Assembly: GCF_035590735.1 (NCBI RefSeq)
Contig: NZ_CP141595.1
Span: forward strand, 1,645,001 to 1,709,000
From: Rossellomorea aquimaris
Lineage (GTDB): Bacteria; Bacillota; Bacilli; Bacillales; Bacillaceae_B
Length of the DNA stretch: 64,000 nt
Direction: 5' to 3'
The notes beneath the pieces are model-generated. The model had not been told where the DNA came from, did no database searches, and saw nothing but the letters and a program-made list of their open reading frames with translations. A program made the translations under genes and the position numbers. Positions 53,636 to 61,625 of the stretch are shown here, piece after piece. Each line of letters starts with the position of its first letter. Within the stretch, counting starts at the first letter, position 1.

Positions 53636-54085
53636 ATGAACGAAACTCCAGACACAAAACAATCATTAAAGCTTTTCATTGTCCTGTCAAGAGCTTTCAA
53701 AGCCTTAAATGAAGAGATAAATAAAAACATCCAGGAGAACGGTTTAAACCCTACTGAATTTGCCGTCCTGGAGCTTCTTTATCATAAGGGAGATCAGCCT
53801 TTGCAACAAATTGGCGGAAAGATTCTATTAGCCTCCGGCAGCATTACCTATGTAGTGGATAAGCTTGAACAAAAGGGCTACTTAAAGCGCAATGCTTGTC
53901 CAAAGGACCGTCGGGTTACCTATGCTCAAATAACAGAAAGCGGCAGAAAGTTAATTGATGAGATATTCCCCAATCACGAAAATCGAATTCATGAACTGAT
54001 GTCAGCTCTATCTCCTGATGAGAAGAAAGAAACGATAGAGATGTTGAAGAAATTAGGATTATCGATTAAAGACTTGTCATATTGA
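53636..54085 (+). CDS. mhqR: MarR family repressor, MhqR-like
   Basis: This 149-residue winged-helix regulator has LNPTEFAVLELLYHKGDQPLQQIGGKILLASGSITYVVDKLEQKGYLKR. The LNPTEFAVLE.LYHKG..P and ILLASGSITYVVDKLE segments match B. subtilis MhqR (YkvE), the repressor of catechol and quinone defence genes, and MhqR also lies between spo0E and ykvI there. ATG 53636 lies about 10 nt after AAAGGA; ATG 53627 abuts that ribosome binding site. One Cys (NACPKD) follows the wing; whether it senses quinones is not known. Confidence 0.8.
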   Translation: MNETPDTKQSLKLFIVLSRAFKALNEEINKNIQENGLNPTEFAVLELLYHKGDQPLQQIGGKILLASGSITYVVDKLEQKGYLKRNACPKDRRVTYAQITESGRKLIDEIFPNHENRIHELMSALSPDEKKETIEMLKKLGLSIKDLSY

Positions 54086-54097
54086 GTCGATTCCTGT

Positions 54098-54131
54098 GCC
54101 CCGTCTTTCATAAGATGGGGCTTTTATTTTG
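54098..54131 (+). terminator. Intrinsic terminator
   Basis: GCCCCGTCTT pairs with AAGATGGGGC, followed by TTTTATTTT. Confidence 0.88.
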
Positions 54132-54264
54132 TCTTAAAAGCACGCCCTTTTTACATCGGTTCCATTAATTCTATTTATTGAAATTCGATTTTACAATAAA
54201 CAGGAGAATCTCTATCATAAGTCGAATAACTATAATCGGGATTATTTTATGAGGAGGCAATGGA

Positions 54265-55959
54265 ATGAAGTTTGATCAGTTTACATATGAAAGACCTAAT
54301 TTAGAAGAGGTAAAACCTGTTTTCCAACAATTGCTTGGGAAATTCAAGTCTGCGTCCAATGTACAGGAACAGGTGAATGTCATGAAGGAACTGAATGATA
54401 TACGTCTGAACATCGATACCATGCAAAATATATGTTATATCCGGCATTCTATCGATACCAATGATGAGTTTTACAAAAGGGAGCAGGATTATATTGATGA
54501 AATGATGCCGGAGGTTCACGGGATGGTGACGGAATATTACGAGGAACTCGTAAACTCTCCTTTTCGTAAAGAATTAGAAGAAAAGTGGGGAAAGCAGCTA
54601 TTTGCTCTGGCAGAAAGTGAAATAAAGACTTTTTCTCCTGACATCGTGACTCTACTACAGAAGGAAAATAAGTTATCTTCCCAATATACAAAGCTGATGG
54701 CGTCTGCAAAGATTCCATTCGATGGGGAAGAAAGAACATTGGCTCAGATGGGCCCTTTCACACAATCTGTAAATCGGGAAACAAGAAGAGGGGCCGCTCA
54801 AGCAACCGTTGCTTTCTTTGAAGAGAATCAAGAAGAATTGGATCGTTTGTTTGATGAGTTAGTCAAGTTGCGTCACAAGATTGCTACTACATTAGGGTAT
54901 AAGAATTTTGTTGAACTAGGATACTATCGCATGACGAGAACGGATTATACGCCTGATATGGTAAAGGTATTCCGCGATCAAGTGAAGAAACATATCGTTC
55001 CTCTGGCTACTGAACTCAAAGAAAGACAAGGAAAGCGCATTGGGATAGTTTCCATGAAGTTTTATGACGAAGGCTTTAAGTTTACTTCCGGAAACGCGGT
55101 TCCTAAGGGAAGTCCTCAGTGGATCATAGATAATGGCAAAAAGATGTACGAAGAGCTGTCACTGGAAACAAAGGAATTCTTTGATTTCATGATTGAGCAT
55201 GATCTCATGGATCTTGAAGCGAAGAAAGGAAAAGCTGGAGGCGGCTACTGCACGTATATTGCAAACCATGAGTCTCCTTACATCTTCTCGAATTTCAATG
55301 GGACCTCAGGGGATATTGATGTATTGACTCATGAAGCAGGTCATGCGTTCCAAGTTTACTCCAGCAGAGGATTCGATATCCCTGAATATATTTGGCCAAC
55401 GTATGAAGCGTGTGAAATTCATTCCATGAGCATGGAGTTCTTCACCTGGCCATGGATGAATTATTTCTTCGAAGAAGATACAGACAAGTATCAATTTTCA
55501 CATTTAAGTGAAGCACTGCAATTCCTTCCTTACGGGGTCGCAGTTGATGAGTTCCAGCATTTTGTGTATGAGAACCCTGAAGCTTCCCCGTCTGAACGGA
55601 ATGCCGCCTGGAGAAAAATTGAAAAGGAATACCTTCCTCATAAGGACTACGATCATATTTCGTACTTGGAAAATGGGGGATTCTGGCAGCGCCAATCCCA
55701 TATTTATAATTCACCATTCTATTACATCGATTATACATTGGCTCAAATTTGTGCATTCCAATTCTGGAAGAAGATGAATCTTAATCGTGAGGAAGCGTGG
55801 GATGACTATGTTGACCTTTGTAAACTGGGAGGGAGCCTTTCATTCACCGGGCTTGTAGAAGCAGCTAAACTCGATTCTCCATTCCAGGAAGGAACAGTTG
55901 AAAAAGTCATTGAACCGATCAGACAATGGCTAAATGGAATAGATGATCAATCACTATAA
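54265..55959 (+). CDS. M3 family oligoendopeptidase
   Basis: This 564-residue cytosolic zinc metallopeptidase of the PepF/thimet family cleaves short peptides. The zinc site is THEAGHAFQ (His356, Glu357, His360), with the third ligand Glu in the following EACEIHSMSMEF. The N-terminal half is the helical substrate-restricting domain. The GAGGAGG Shine-Dalgarno is 7 nt from the ATG. It is monocistronic and an insertion relative to the B. subtilis mhqR-ykvI interval. Confidence 0.9.
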   Translation: MKFDQFTYERPNLEEVKPVFQQLLGKFKSASNVQEQVNVMKELNDIRLNIDTMQNICYIRHSIDTNDEFYKREQDYIDEMMPEVHGMVTEYYEELVNSPFRKELEEKWGKQLFALAESEIKTFSPDIVTLLQKENKLSSQYTKLMASAKIPFDGEERTLAQMGPFTQSVNRETRRGAAQATVAFFEENQEELDRLFDELVKLRHKIATTLGYKNFVELGYYRMTRTDYTPDMVKVFRDQVKKHIVPLATELKERQGKRIGIVSMKFYDEGFKFTSGNAVPKGSPQWIIDNGKKMYEELSLETKEFFDFMIEHDLMDLEAKKGKAGGGYCTYIANHESPYIFSNFNGTSGDIDVLTHEAGHAFQVYSSRGFDIPEYIWPTYEACEIHSMSMEFFTWPWMNYFFEEDTDKYQFSHLSEALQFLPYGVAVDEFQHFVYENPEASPSERNAAWRKIEKEYLPHKDYDHISYLENGGFWQRQSHIYNSPFYYIDYTLAQICAFQFWKKMNLNREEAWDDYVDLCKLGGSLSFTGLVEAAKLDSPFQEGTVEKVIEPIRQWLNGIDDQSL

Positions 55960-55961
55960 AC

Positions 55962-56003
55962 TAAAAAAGGGCAGTCGCATCCGTTGCGTCTGCCCTTTTT
56001 AGT
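55962..56003 (+). terminator. Intrinsic terminator
   Basis: AAAAGGGCAG-CGC pairs with GCG-CTGCCCTTTT around ATCCGTT, with a T-tract. Confidence 0.88.
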
Positions 56004-56115
56004 AGGTACTCTACTACCCACAGAATTAGTTGGATTCCGTAAGAATTATGTTTTTTGCTTCTGATTTCCTCTGCTTGTACATAAGGTGAAGTAGAAGGTT
56101 GTCAGAGGTGATGAG

Positions 56116-57147
56116 ATGAAAAAATTAGCTGGATCGTTTCAAATAGCTGCTGTTTATGTTGGTACCGTTATTGGAGCAGGATTTGCAACAGGAAGGGAAA
56201 TTGTAGAGTTTTTCACCCGATTTGGCTTTGTCGGGTTTATTGCGATTTTATTGAGCGGTTACTTATTTATAACAATGGGAACGAAGATTATGTTGAAGTC
56301 CCATGATATTAAAGCGAAGTCCTTTGAAGAATTTAATGAATATCTATTTGGAAAATGGTTTTCTAAGTTCATGAATATCGTCATGATGATCATGCTGATC
56401 GGGGTTTCCGCGGTTATGCTTTCAGGGGCGGGGGCTGTTTTTCAAGAGCAGCTTTTGTTACCTAAGCAAGTAGGGATCCTTCTGACGATTGGACTTGGAT
56501 TCATCACAATGATGGTGGGGATCAAAGGGCTTTTTGCAGTTAATACGTTCGTCGTTCCTCTCATGATAGTCTTTAACCTTTTCTTGATGGTTTATTCTGT
56601 TCGAAACGCTGCTTTTTTAGACGCATTTCTTATGATACCGCATGCTGAGGATGGTTGGAAATCCGTGGTGGCCCCTTTTTCCTACGTGGCCTTTAATCTG
56701 GCCATGGCTCAGGCCGTTCTTGTTCCTGTTGCGGGAGAAGTGAAAGACCGGGATACCATTAAATATGGGGGATATCTGGGCGGTTTTTTCCTTACACTGA
56801 TACTGATTTCCAGTCATATTACCTTAGTCATGATTCCGGATGTGACACAATACCAAATTCCGATGGCAGTGGTGATGAAATCCTTTGTAGCCGGTTTTTA
56901 TATTGTTTATATCATCATCATTTATGGTGAAATTTTCACTTCCGTGATCGGGGGGGTATTTGGTCTGGAGAAACAATTAACGAATTATTGGAAGGGTTCT
57001 TCTTTAATGACCTTTACGGGTATCTTCCTCGTCATCTATTCGTTAAGCTTTTTTGAATACAGTAAACTTTTGTCTTATTTATATCCGCTTTTTGGATATA
57101 TGAGCTTATTATTCATCATTCTTCTTTGGATGAAACCCAATAAATAA
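56116..57147 (+). CDS. ykvI: YkvI family membrane protein
   Basis: This 343-residue polytopic membrane protein has about ten helices. The opening SFQIAAVYVGTVIGAGFATGREIVEFFTRFG, with its GAGFATGRE loop, resembles the LeuT-fold transporters and matches B. subtilis YkvI. The substrate is unknown. GAGGTGATG precedes the ATG. Synteny with the B. subtilis ykv region supports the name. Confidence 0.85.
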   Translation: MKKLAGSFQIAAVYVGTVIGAGFATGREIVEFFTRFGFVGFIAILLSGYLFITMGTKIMLKSHDIKAKSFEEFNEYLFGKWFSKFMNIVMMIMLIGVSAVMLSGAGAVFQEQLLLPKQVGILLTIGLGFITMMVGIKGLFAVNTFVVPLMIVFNLFLMVYSVRNAAFLDAFLMIPHAEDGWKSVVAPFSYVAFNLAMAQAVLVPVAGEVKDRDTIKYGGYLGGFFLTLILISSHITLVMIPDVTQYQIPMAVVMKSFVAGFYIVYIIIIYGEIFTSVIGGVFGLEKQLTNYWKGSSLMTFTGIFLVIYSLSFFEYSKLLSYLYPLFGYMSLLFIILLWMKPNK

Positions 57148-57166
57148 TCATGGAGGTGAGAGTAAA

Positions 57167-57190
57167 ATGCGGGTCTGCTGCTCATGTTAA
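57167..57190 (+). CDS. Cysteine-rich micro-ORF (7 codons)
   Basis: ATG 57167 follows a near-ideal Shine-Dalgarno GGAGGTGAG (57152-57160) by 6 nt and encodes MRVCCSC before TAA. Three of seven residues are Cys. Such a short ORF with so strong a ribosome site resembles a leader peptide that could sense cysteine or tRNA-Cys supply for the gene 30 nt downstream. It could also be chance; there is no proof of translation. Confidence 0.3.
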   Translation: MRVCCSC

Positions 57191-57220
57191 TAGAGACAAA
57201 TGAAAAAAGGAGTGGCGTTC

Positions 57221-57340
57221 ATGACACAATCAAAACACGAAAAAGAAAGACAGTGGAATGTAAGAAAACAAGAACAGCATCCTCATGGCAAAGTATCATC
57301 ATTCAAGGAGCTTTCAGAAGGGAAAAAAGGTAAAGAATAA
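57221..57340 (+). CDS. Small basic protein (DUF6254-like)
   Basis: This 39-residue hydrophilic protein begins MTQSKHEKERQWNVRKQEQ, continues HPHGKVSSFKELSEGKKG and has AAAAGGAG 8 nt before the ATG. It resembles the very short Bacillus family annotated as DUF6254; I am recalling that from memory. It has no signal peptide or membrane segment. The function is unknown. A terminator follows at once. Confidence 0.65.
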   Translation: MTQSKHEKERQWNVRKQEQHPHGKVSSFKELSEGKKGKE

Positions 57341-57342
57341 GA

Positions 57343-57375
57343 AAAAAACGGATGCTTCGGGCATCCGTTTTTTCT
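57343..57375. terminator. Bidirectional intrinsic terminator
   Basis: AAAACGGATGC pairs with GCATCCGTTTT around TTCGG, with A/T tracts on both sides. Confidence 0.92.
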
Positions 57376-57384
57376 TGGCTCCAA

Positions 57385-58767
57385 TTACTCTTCTTTATGA
57401 TGGTAAGAGTCGCTTGTCTTATATTGTTCGGGGAAATATTTATTTCTCACTTCATCCTTATCCCATTCTGTTTGCCCGCAAGCAGAAGCCAGTTCATCCA
57501 GATGCCTCATGATGTACTGCATATCGAGATTTTGGAGGCTGTCGTAATCGATTCCTTCCAGTATATAGTCCTTAAATGTCCACACCATACGCTTTGTTTC
57601 TTCACTATTGTTTTCCCCTATCATTCTCAGCGAACGCAGGATTTCGGCAATTATGGAAATGTCCTGCTTTCCGTAATGTCTTAACTGGTAAAAGCTCTTG
57701 TATAGATAATCACCAAAGGTCGGTTGTTCCAATATGATTCGCACATTGTTTTCTTCATCTGATAAATATGAGCTTGGGAGCTTGTGTTTAGCAAGCTTAG
57801 ATAGAATGATCCCGATTTCTTCTATGCAGTTTTTTGCCGTATTCGGGTCATTGATGGCGGGGGAAATGGCTCTCAAGGCAATTTCAACCAGCTTTCTTAT
57901 CCCGAGTTCAATGTCTTCCATGGGCTCTTTATCAGGCCCAAGTACGAGGTACTCCAAGTAATCTTCTACATCTATGTCTTTATTCGTCGTCCATGCTGTC
58001 ATGACAGGAGTTCCTTCAAGTAAGTATTCACCAGGTGTTTTCACCATGCGGATAACTGCTTCATCCTTGGCAGCTTTAGTGAGCATTCCTTCAATATTAA
58101 TCTGTTGTAAGTACCCCGATTGTACACTATATACCAAAATGGGCTCCGTATCGTCAAAGAGGGCCTCATTAAAGGTTGAAGGCTGTTCATTCATGGCATT
58201 CTTTCTATATAAATAACTATTATCAATTTTTTGATTCGTTTTGATTGTTATATTATGTATTAAATTACTTACCTTCACCCAGTTGGAAACATGATGAACA
58301 AAGTAGACGAAAACAAATAAACAAATAATCGCCACTATACCGGCAAAGGCCGAAGAAATATATAATTTTTGTCCGGACTCGTCCTGAAGGAGAACCAACA
58401 ACGTAATGCAGTACACCACACCTGACACAAAAATGGCCAGAACCCGTTGTGTAGGACGGTCATTAATGAAGTTCTGCAGGGTCCTGGGTGAATATTGGGA
58501 CAAAAAAGTGGTTAAGACGACCATAATCGTTGAAAAGGTAATCGTCGTCATGGTCATGATCGAAGACGCAATCGTACCGATGATGGTCATGGATAAATCA
58601 AAATTTGAAAACAGTACCTTAGGGAACAAAGGATACTCATGCTGACTCAACCACCAATCAAAATAGAAGGTGATGAGAGCAAGCACTAATGAGATGAGTG
58701 AAAATATAAAAGGTACAAACCAAAAGCTTTTCCTGGCTTTGTTAACAATGTGAATATTTAAATTCAT
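57385..58767 (-). CDS. DUF2254 membrane protein
   Basis: This 460-residue protein has four helices in its first 170 residues, including the conserved IIGTIASSIMTMTTITFSTIMVVLTTFLSQYSPR. A long soluble C-terminal half follows, with ALRAISPAINDPNTAKNCIEEI. This matches DUF2254, a widespread family without assigned function; channel-like ideas exist but are untested here. It is monocistronic on the minus strand. Confidence 0.87.
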   Translation of the reverse strand: MNLNIHIVNKARKSFWFVPFIFSLISLVLALITFYFDWWLSQHEYPLFPKVLFSNFDLSMTIIGTIASSIMTMTTITFSTIMVVLTTFLSQYSPRTLQNFINDRPTQRVLAIFVSGVVYCITLLVLLQDESGQKLYISSAFAGIVAIICLFVFVYFVHHVSNWVKVSNLIHNITIKTNQKIDNSYLYRKNAMNEQPSTFNEALFDDTEPILVYSVQSGYLQQINIEGMLTKAAKDEAVIRMVKTPGEYLLEGTPVMTAWTTNKDIDVEDYLEYLVLGPDKEPMEDIELGIRKLVEIALRAISPAINDPNTAKNCIEEIGIILSKLAKHKLPSSYLSDEENNVRIILEQPTFGDYLYKSFYQLRHYGKQDISIIAEILRSLRMIGENNSEETKRMVWTFKDYILEGIDYDSLQNLDMQYIMRHLDELASACGQTEWDKDEVRNKYFPEQYKTSDSYHHKEE

Positions 58768-58856
58768 GACGGGGATCCACCTTACGATACAGTATGCTAT
58801 AAGAGTATCCTTAATGACATTTCCGTAAACCTTTCTCTTGTTTAAGAGCTCAATTT

Positions 58857-58885
58857 AAAAAGGTGGAGTTTCGTTCTCCACCTTT
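58857..58885 (-). terminator. Terminator of ykvS
   Basis: AAAGGTGGAG pairs with CTCCACCTTT around 7 bases. On the minus strand it ends in a T-run. Confidence 0.85.
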
Positions 58886-58897
58886 AAGAAAATCGTA

Positions 58898-59077
58898 CTA
58901 TGCTTCAACTATTTTATAGTTTTTATGATTAACGACTGTTTTTTCTTCCAGTTCAAGGTCTCGATAATTTTTCATATACGTTAGATCAACGATAACCGAG
59001 TTTTCATTTACTTTCTCTACAATGCCTTTTAAACCTTCTTTAAATTCAATCACATTTCCTATTTCTGCTTTTTTCAT
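58898..59077 (-). CDS. ykvS: YkvS-like DUF2187 protein
   Basis: This 59-residue protein has the pattern MKKAEIGNVIEFKEGLKG, IVEKVNENSVIVDLTYM and ends NYKIVEA, a small beta-barrel (KOW/SH3-like) of the DUF2187 family. B. subtilis YkvS lies beside ykvT, as here. The function is unknown. AAGGGG lies about 10 nt before the ATG at 59077, a weak Shine-Dalgarno. The following 165 bp to the next ORF are AT-rich and hold no gene. Confidence 0.8.
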   Translation of the reverse strand: MKKAEIGNVIEFKEGLKGIVEKVNENSVIVDLTYMKNYRDLELEEKTVVNHKNYKIVEA

Positions 59078-59242
59078 GAGAGGTCGCCCCTTTTTGCCAA
59101 AATTCTACAAACAATTACTAATATTTTGACGTAAACTAAAGGAAAGGTAAAGAGTTTTCTAAAAATTTCATCAAAAAAATTATTCTTGAGGTTTACATCC
59201 TTTTAAAACTACAATAGAGACATTCAGGATGGAGGTTTGGAT

Positions 59243-59437
59243 ATGAGTGAAACAGAAATTCTTGAACAATTACAATTATTGCGTACAAGAGAAACGGAAG
59301 AAATAAGAGTGATGAAAGAAGACTTTCTTACCTTTCGATCTGTACTCGTGAAACAAGAGGATTTTAAACAGTTTCGTGGGGTGGCTTTGCATGGTGGTAA
59401 TATTCTTTATCACTATTTAGATACTCCAAGAAGTTAG
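59243..59437 (+). CDS. Hypothetical protein, 64 residues
   Basis: This small soluble protein has a helical, E/R/K-rich first half (EILEQLQLLRTRETEEIRVMKED) and a second half, FRGVALHGGNILYHYLD. A perfect GGAGG lies 7 nt before ATG 59243; a TTG two codons upstream is closer and unlikely. No family is recognised. It is followed by a terminator, so it is a free-standing gene. Confidence 0.65.
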   Translation: MSETEILEQLQLLRTRETEEIRVMKEDFLTFRSVLVKQEDFKQFRGVALHGGNILYHYLDTPRS

Positions 59438-59440
59438 AAG

Positions 59441-59470
59441 ATGCGGGGGATGAGATCCTCCGTTTTTTTT
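59441..59470 (+). terminator. Intrinsic terminator
   Basis: CGGGGGA pairs with TCCTCCG, followed by eight T residues. Confidence 0.85.
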
Positions 59471-59540
59471 GGTTCATATCCAATATATGAAGCACTATGG
59501 TTTTTTAGAATGTATTGCCAGGCTACAAAGAACGGACGGT

Positions 59541-59553
59541 GGTAACCATTACC
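59541..59553. promoter_or_regulatory. Short palindrome upstream of ykvT
   Basis: GGTAA and TTACC flank CCA, about 60 nt before the ykvT ATG. It is a possible operator; evidence is weak. Confidence 0.25.
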
Positions 59554-59614
59554 TGATGAAATTTTGTTTATTCGTTGTTATCTTAGTGGGGAGCGATAAT
59601 TAGGAGGTAGAAAT

Positions 59615-60205
59615 ATGATCAAGAAAAGCTTACTAGTAGGGATTGCAGCACTTTCGATTGTTTCATTCTCTACTCAGACTATTGCAGCTAAAGGAGTACA
59701 CACTGTAGAAAATGGTGAGTCTCTTTGGGATATAGGTAAGGAGAAATCTGTATCTGTCCTTCAACTCAAAAAAGAGAACGATTTGAAATCGAATGAAATT
59801 CTTCCAGGTCAAACGTTGGCAATACCGGAAAATGAAGTAACAGTTGAAGATCGTGAGTTACTGGCAAAACTGGTTCATGCAGAAGCTAAAGGTGAACCAT
59901 ATGCAGGTAAAGTGGCTGTAGCTACGGTTGTTTTAAACCGAGTGGATTCCACTGAATTCCCTAACTCTATTAAAGAAGTAATCTACCAGGTAGCAAATGG
60001 TCATTATGCCTTTTCACCTGTTCAAAACGGGGAAATCAACAAAGCTCCTTCTCAGGAAGCGAGAGACGCTGTTCAAGAGGCTTTGGCTTTTAGAGGTCAG
60101 GGACAAGGTTCTCTCTTCTTCTATAATCCAGTAACATCTACAAGCGATTGGATTACCAATAGAGACACATTGCTAACCATTGGAAACCACCGCTTCGCAA
60201 AATAA
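59615..60205 (+). CDS. ykvT: LysM-SleB cell wall hydrolase
   Basis: This 196-residue secreted peptidoglycan hydrolase has a signal peptide at 1-24 (TIAA-KG). A LysM domain spans 28-71 (HTVENGESLWDIGKEKSVSVLQLKKEN). A SleB/CwlJ Hydrolase_2 domain follows (about 80-196), with LVHAEAKGEPYAGKVAVATVVLNRV carrying the catalytic Glu. The order and neighbour ykvS match B. subtilis YkvT. SleB-type domains act on cortex muropeptides, but a vegetative wall role is also possible. AGGAGGT lies 7 nt upstream. Confidence 0.9.
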   Translation: MIKKSLLVGIAALSIVSFSTQTIAAKGVHTVENGESLWDIGKEKSVSVLQLKKENDLKSNEILPGQTLAIPENEVTVEDRELLAKLVHAEAKGEPYAGKVAVATVVLNRVDSTEFPNSIKEVIYQVANGHYAFSPVQNGEINKAPSQEARDAVQEALAFRGQGQGSLFFYNPVTSTSDWITNRDTLLTIGNHRFAK

Positions 60206-60312
60206 TCATTACGCAGGATTTCACTCAATATCAAAATAGCGTTCGGATACTTTTTTCTTTTCTCTACGTGGAATTAATAGTAAAATAGAGTAAAGAAAAA
60301 GAGGTGATGTTG

Positions 60313-60492
60313 ATGAATGGGACCATTGTGGCTCGAATTGAAACGGTAAGGTGGAAGATGATACAGTCAGGCGTTCGTTTGGGGCTTAGCAGTCCAGCCA
60401 CCATTCAACTTAGTAAAGAGCTGGATGCGTTAATCAATATTCATCAGCGTAATGATCGTAATAAATCTACAAAAAATAAGATAGTACAATAA
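60313..60492 (+). CDS. Spo0E family small phosphatase
   Basis: This 59-residue protein carries the Spo0E signature as L-S-K-E-L-D-A-L-I-N-I-H after an N-terminal helix (ARIETVRWKMIQSGVRLG). It is shorter than Spo0E and similar in size to YisI/YnzD-type phosphatases, which dephosphorylate Spo0A~P. The start at 60313 follows GAGGTG by 6 nt; GTG and ATG codons upstream overlap that site. A terminator follows. Confidence 0.78.
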   Translation: MNGTIVARIETVRWKMIQSGVRLGLSSPATIQLSKELDALINIHQRNDRNKSTKNKIVQ

Positions 60493-60494
60493 AT

Positions 60495-60545
60495 AAAAGG
60501 ATTAACCTTGGAATGTCCCGGCATTTCCACAGGTTAATCCTTTTC
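60495..60545 (+). terminator. Intrinsic terminator
   Basis: A perfect 14-bp stem (AAAAGGATTAACCT and its complement) has an inner TGGAA/TTCCA extension. Confidence 0.85.
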
Positions 60546-60652
60546 TATATGTCAGAGAGGGTTGAAGGCCATGAGGAAAGGGTAGGCTTTTTAGGAAGAA
60601 TGATCAGTAAATCGTAAATGAAAATAATTGAAGATAAAGGGAGATGACAAGT

Positions 60653-61390
60653 TTGAAAGATAAAATTGTCTGCATAACAGGTGGAGCGAATGGGATCGGT
60701 AAAACGCTGGTCGAAGAATTTTCGAAGCAGGGTGCAGTTGTTGAATTTATGGACATGGATGGGGTTAATGGGGAGGAATTATCCCTGCAGCTCAATTCAG
60801 AAGGTTATTCAACACGGTTTCATAAGGTAAATGTAGGAGTCTATCAACAGGTAAAAGATGTCTTTTCAAAGATAAAAGAAGATCATGGCGTATTGGACGT
60901 ACTTATTAACAATGCAGGTGTTTCGAAGTTCATGTCCTTTTGGGAGATGGATCCCGCGGACTGGGACAGCATTCTATCGTCAAACTTGAGCAGTGTCTTC
61001 TATTGCAGTAGAGAAGGGGCCGCTTTAATGAAGAACCGAGGAGGTTGCATCATTAATATGGCCTCTACCAGAGCTTCAATGTCTGAACCGGATACGGAAG
61101 CCTACTCTGCAACAAAAGGTGGCATAGTGAGTTTGACCCATTCCATGGCAATCACACTGAGTGACGTGGGAATCCGGGTGAATTCCATTAGTCCCGGCTG
61201 GATTCAAACTGAAGATTATGAATCATTACGTGACAAGGACCATGACCAGCATCCTTCGGGCAGAGTCGGAAAACCTGAAGACATAGCAAGGGCATGTTTA
61301 TTTCTTGCTCATCCTGATAATGATTTCATTACAGGAGAAAACTTAGTGGTGGATGGTGGAATGACAAGGAAGATGATCTATAAGCATTAA
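60653..61390 (+). CDS. SDR family oxidoreductase
   Basis: This 245-residue classical short-chain dehydrogenase has the cofactor motif TGGANGIG, NNAGVSK, the catalytic Ser and YSATKGG, and the C-terminal TGENLVVDGGMTRKM. An Asp after the second strand (FMDMDG) suggests NAD preference. The substrate is unknown. TTG 60653 lies 9 nt after GGGAG; an ATG at 60644 directly abuts that site and would give 248 residues. It is monocistronic. Confidence 0.83.
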   Translation: MKDKIVCITGGANGIGKTLVEEFSKQGAVVEFMDMDGVNGEELSLQLNSEGYSTRFHKVNVGVYQQVKDVFSKIKEDHGVLDVLINNAGVSKFMSFWEMDPADWDSILSSNLSSVFYCSREGAALMKNRGGCIINMASTRASMSEPDTEAYSATKGGIVSLTHSMAITLSDVGIRVNSISPGWIQTEDYESLRDKDHDQHPSGRVGKPEDIARACLFLAHPDNDFITGENLVVDGGMTRKMIYKH

Positions 61391-61445
61391 CACTGTTAGG
61401 TGAATAGGATAAGTATTTGGGGAAATTTGTATGAACATAGAAGAA

Positions 61446-61488
61446 CGGCCGGTTACGAATCCAAGACAGGGATGGTGACCGGTTTTTT
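61446..61488 (+). terminator. Intrinsic terminator
   Basis: CCGGTTAC pairs with GTGACCGG (one G-U), followed by six T residues; the loop is 18 bases. Confidence 0.75.
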
Positions 61489-61625
61489 ACTGTTCGAAAA
61501 AGGGATATTTTAACAACATACTATGGTATGATGAGGATGGTTCTATTTTTAGAATATTTGCTAAATATTTACTATTATTTTAAAATTAATAGATAAATAA
61601 AGACCATAATAGAGGGGGAGCAAAG

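Noticed and set aside
53521..53712. 63-codon frame overlapping the MarR gene
   Set aside because: It starts within a terminator loop, is in another frame from the clear MarR gene and has no Shine-Dalgarno.
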